A DNA stretch of 64,000 nt from QHXW01 sp963768075 (GTDB lineage: Bacteria; Acidobacteriota; Terriglobia; Bryobacterales; Bryobacteraceae), in the NCBI GenBank assembly GCA_963768075.1, contig CAVYHD010000033.1, positions 806,001 through 870,000 of the forward strand, read 5' to 3'. Position 1 is the stretch's first letter, and the number at the start of each line of letters is the position of its first letter. Shown here piece after piece: positions 61,431 to 64,000 of this stretch. Below the pieces are notes generated by a model. That model had not been told where the DNA came from. It ran no database searches and worked only from the letters and a program-made list of their open reading frames with translations. The translations under genes were made by a program, and so were the position numbers.

Positions 61431-62702
61431 TTACCCGTTCATCAGGGTGAGGGCCTCGCCCACCAGGAAAAGCGATCCAGTGATGAAGATGGGGCGGTCG
61501 CGAGCGCCTGAACGCGCCATCTCCAGCGCCTTTCCGAGATCCGGCGTGGTACGCAGGTTGGGGTGCCCGGACAAGGCGCGGATGGTCTCAGGATCGACGG
61601 CGCGGGTTTGCCGCGGTGCGGTCGCAATGACTTCCCGCGCGTGCGGGAACAGGATGCCCGTGATTTCCTCGACGGCTTTGTCCCGCATGGCGCCGTAAAT
61701 CATGACGACGGGGCGCGCGGAGTAAAAGCGTTCGATATACGCCGCGAGCGCGCGGGCCCCGGCGGGGTTGTGAGCGCCATCCAGGATGATCTCGGGCGAT
61801 TCCGAAACGCGGTCCAGCCGTCCGGGCCAACGCGCATCGGCGATGCCGCGCTCGATCACGGCTGGAGCTATGCCCAGGCGGTCTAAAGCGGCAACGGCAA
61901 CGACGGCGTTGGATACCTGGTGCTCGCCGGCCAGGGGACAATCGATCCGCATCGTGGAGCCATCGCGCAAAGTGAAGCGGCTGCCGCGGGCAGAATACTC
62001 GACGTTGTCTACTCGCCATTTCCCCGGCGCGTGGATTACCTCGATCCCCAGCTCCGAAGCGCGGCGTTCCAAGGTCTGCTGCGCTTCCGGCCGCTGCGCG
62101 GCGAACACGGCGGGCACGCCCGGCTTCAGGATTCCGGCCTTTTCTCCCGCGATGGCTTCGAGGCTCTTGCCCAACAGCGCCTCATGATCGAAATCCACGG
62201 GCGTGATGACACACAGCTCCGGGCGAACGACATTCGTCGCGTCCAGACGTCCGCCCAGACCGACTTCGAGGACCACCACCTCGGTCTCCCGATCCTGAAA
62301 AAGCAGGAAGGCCATGGCGGTGACGGTCTCGAAGTAAGTGGGGTGGAAGTCGATGGCGCCTTGATTGAGAAGCTGCTCGGCGCACGCATGGACACGGTCG
62401 AAAACAGCGCTGAACTCGGCTGCCGGGACTGGGCGTCCATCGATGCGAATGCGCTCGGTGGGCTCGACCAGATGCGGCGAAGTGAACAAGCCGGTGCGCA
62501 AACCAGCGGCGCGGAGACCGGATTCGATCATGGCGCAGACCGAACCCTTGCCATTAGTCCCGGCGACGTGCACGATACGCGGCAACCGCTCGGGGTTTCC
62601 CAGCCCCGCAAGCACCGTAGTGACCCGCTCAAGCCCGTACTTGGCAGTTTTGACTTCGTTGCCGAGGGAGTATAGGAACCGGACCGAATCCGGATAGGTC
62701 AT
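61431..62702 (-). CDS. folC: Dihydrofolate/folylpolyglutamate synthase
   Basis: A 423-residue Mur-ligase-fold enzyme: VRFLYSLGNEVKTAKYGLER, the ATP-binding P-loop IVHVAGTNGKGSVCAMIESG, LFTSPHLVEPTERIRIDG, VVLEVGLGGRLDATNVV, PVDFDHEALLGKSLEAIAGE, and LDGAHNPAGARALAAYI. FolC makes dihydrofolate from dihydropteroate and adds glutamate tails to folates. Its ATG at 62702 overlaps the accD stop by one base (TAATG), the well-known accD-folC operon order. The length is normal and all motifs are intact. Confidence 0.95.
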   Translation of the reverse strand: MTYPDSVRFLYSLGNEVKTAKYGLERVTTVLAGLGNPERLPRIVHVAGTNGKGSVCAMIESGLRAAGLRTGLFTSPHLVEPTERIRIDGRPVPAAEFSAVFDRVHACAEQLLNQGAIDFHPTYFETVTAMAFLLFQDRETEVVVLEVGLGGRLDATNVVRPELCVITPVDFDHEALLGKSLEAIAGEKAGILKPGVPAVFAAQRPEAQQTLERRASELGIEVIHAPGKWRVDNVEYSARGSRFTLRDGSTMRIDCPLAGEHQVSNAVVAVAALDRLGIAPAVIERGIADARWPGRLDRVSESPEIILDGAHNPAGARALAAYIERFYSARPVVMIYGAMRDKAVEEITGILFPHAREVIATAPRQTRAVDPETIRALSGHPNLRTTPDLGKALEMARSGARDRPIFITGSLFLVGEALTLMNG

Positions 62703-63567
62703 TACTGTACCGGGCCGCTGAAAAACGTCAGAGCTTTGGAAATGTAGGTCTTGAGCTCCACGCGCGGCACCACGGCATCGAGCATGCCATGCTTCAGCAG
62801 GAACTCGCTTCGCTGAAAACCATCGGGGAGCTTCTGGCGGATGGTCTGCTCGATGACGCGCGGACCGGCGAAACCGATGAGCGCGCCCGGCTCGGCGATA
62901 TTGAGGTCGCCCAGCATGGCAAGGCTGGCGGTGACGCCCCCGGTGGTGGGGTCGGTGAGGACGCTGATATAAGGTACGCGCGCTTCGTCGAGGCGCATGA
63001 GGGCCGAGGAGATTTTGGCCATTGCATAAGGCTGATGGCGCCCTCCTGCATGCGCGCGCCGCCCGAAGCGGAGATGATGACCAACGGCTGGCGCGAAGCG
63101 ATGGACCGTTCGATGGCGCGCGTGATTTTCTCGCCCATTACGCTGCCCAGGCTGCCGCCAATGAACTTCGGCTCCATGGCGCAGATCTGCACTTTACGGC
63201 CGTTGATGGTGCCGGCGGCGGAGATCAGCGCGTCGGCAAGAGATGTAGCCTCCTGCGCGGTGGCCAGGCGCTCGCGATAGGAGCGCTGGTCCACGAACTC
63301 CAAAGGGTCGGACGAGGACAATTCAGCATCAAATTGTTGGTAAGGGCCGTCGAGAATCAATTTCAGCCGCGCTACGGCGTCAATCCGAAAATGCGCGCCG
63401 CACTTCGGGCACACACTGTGGCTCTCTTCGAGGTCCTTCTTCCAGATGATCTCTTTGCAGCTTTCGCACTTCTGCCAGAGACCTTCGGTTTTGACCTTCC
63501 GCTCGCCGTCGCCGGGCTTAGATTGTTTTCTCTCGGGGCCGCCGCTTTCCCGCTTGAACCAGGACAT
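62702..63567 (-). CDS. accD: Acetyl-CoA carboxylase carboxyltransferase beta, one missing base
   Basis: Begins MSWFKRESGG and has the zinc finger CESCKEIIWK...CPKCGAHFR that marks AccD, then IDAVARLKLILDGPYQ, GGSLGSVMGEKITRAIERSI, ISASGGARMQEGAISLMQ and, in another frame, MAKISSALMRLDEARVPYIS, LTDPTTGGVTASLAMLGD and FAGPRVIEQTIRQKLP. One base appears lost near 63021-63024, between LMQ and MAK. With it restored, the protein is 288 residues, the normal length. AccD with AccA moves carboxyl groups to acetyl-CoA, making malonyl-CoA. It is essential for fatty-acid synthesis, so a sequencing deletion is likelier than inactivation. Confidence 0.92.
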
Positions 63568-63580
63568 GAACCCACCTACC

Positions 63581-64000
63581 TTAGCGCGGGTACGGATGAC
63601 CCCGCAACGTGGTGAACGCCCGGTAAATCTGCTCCGAGAGCATGGCGCGGGCCAGTTCGTGCGGAAAAGTCATGCGGGAGAGCGAAACGAGGAGATCGGC
63701 GCGATCGCGCCAGGCAGGCGGAAGGCCGTCGGCGCCACCCACCACAAACAGCAGATCGCGGCCCTCCATTTCGGCCTTCTCGACCAGTGTGGTGAACTGG
63801 CGCGAATCCATTTCGCGGCCGGCGGGATCGAGAAGGACCTTGCGCGCCGCGGGATGCCGCGACCAGGGATCGAAACGATCGGGCCGGATTTCGCGCATCT
63901 CGCACGGAGTATACCGCGCGCTGCGCTCGATGAAATCCGCGGCGATTCGATTGGCTTCCGGATCGCGCGCCTTCCCGATGTAGTAAAGAAAAACCTTCAC
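63581..64000 (-). CDS. rlmH: 23S rRNA pseudouridine-1915 N3-methyltransferase
   Basis: A 139-residue SPOUT-class methyltransferase starting at GTG in the last three bases of the window: MKVFLYYIGKARDPEANRIA, LLDPAGREMDSRQFTTLVEK, LLFVVGGADGLPPAWRDRAD with the SAM-binding knot, LSRMTFPHELARAMLSEQIY and RAFTTLRGHPYPR, the conserved C-terminus. RlmH methylates pseudouridine 1915 in helix 69 of 23S rRNA. The protein seems complete, but a start further right cannot be excluded. accD follows after 13 nt, beginning the minus-strand housekeeping run. Confidence 0.94.
   Translation of the reverse strand: MKVFLYYIGKARDPEANRIAADFIERSARYTPCEMREIRPDRFDPWSRHPAARKVLLDPAGREMDSRQFTTLVEKAEMEGRDLLFVVGGADGLPPAWRDRADLLVSLSRMTFPHELARAMLSEQIYRAFTTLRGHPYPR

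Overview
The window looks like a chromosomal stretch from an acidobacterium, most likely a Solibacter/Bryobacter-type member of the Acidobacteriota. This is inferred from gene content, not from a 16S gene: two large MacB/FtsX-type permeases of the acidobacterial ADOP kind with a decayed PadR regulator in front of one, a PEP-CTERM protein, a lone diheme reaction-centre-type cytochrome c, a DUF4038 glycosidase, a PQQ dehydrogenase, a tannase-family esterase, and a peroxiredoxin-like gene with an in-frame TGA at its catalytic position. GC is high, and GTG and TTG starts are frequent. No rRNA, CRISPR array, transposase or prophage block is visible.

Layout. 0-4 kb: the 5' end of a cold-shock gene with an intrinsic terminator inside its leader, then divergently a lone cas6, a GT39-like membrane glycosyltransferase, a membrane-anchored selenoprotein (Sec144) and a DUF4126 protein. 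4-9.5 kb: apiosidase-like glycosidase, cytochrome, Tat-exported Gfo/Idh/MocA oxidoreductase, OmpA lipoprotein and a TlpA-like thioredoxin. 9.6-14.2 kb: a fused TrpE-TrpG anthranilate synthase converging on an ABC exporter pair. 14.3-19.3 kb: a tightly coupled DUF2760-Hsp70-Hsp70 operon. 19.4-23.8 kb: a KdpD/KdpE-type two-component system in which KdpD is split into a separate kinase and two tandem KdpD-N/USP proteins. 23.9-39.1 kb: tannase, PQQ dehydrogenase, beta-barrel protein, tRNA-Leu(CAA), YifB, PEP-CTERM protein, S46 peptidase, ThuA-like protein, PcrA/UvrD, a small basic protein, an amino-acid permease and AlaC. Seven of these coding sequences are broken by single-base indels that leave the protein sequence recognisable in shifted frames. 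39.1-47.4 kb: a DsbD-alpha/TlpA pair, a metallopeptidase-like protein, acetamidase, ORF6N protein, M49-like peptidase, hybrid histidine kinase and TsaD. 47.2-53.1 kb: padR remnant, two ADOP permeases and a thioesterase. 53.3-56.6 kb: acpP-fabF-etfB-etfA behind a clear sigma70-type promoter. 56.6-64 kb: a vapBC pair with a palindromic operator, then a long minus-strand run rlmH-accD-folC-plsC-vapBC-fpg-acyl-CoA ligase.

How the genes work together. acpP, fabF, accD, plsC and the acyl-CoA ligase cover fatty-acid and phospholipid synthesis, with etfBA linked to acyl-CoA oxidation or electron transfer. The two thioredoxin-fold exported proteins and DsbD-alpha handle envelope thiol chemistry, and the selenoprotein probably reduces peroxides at the membrane. 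The most notable items are the selenoprotein, the cold-shock leader attenuator, the orphan cas6, the split KdpD with a degenerate copy, and the insertion-biased frameshift cluster at 25.9-38.6 kb. That cluster is more likely sequence error than gene decay, because it hits unrelated housekeeping genes such as pcrA. Reads are needed to settle it.
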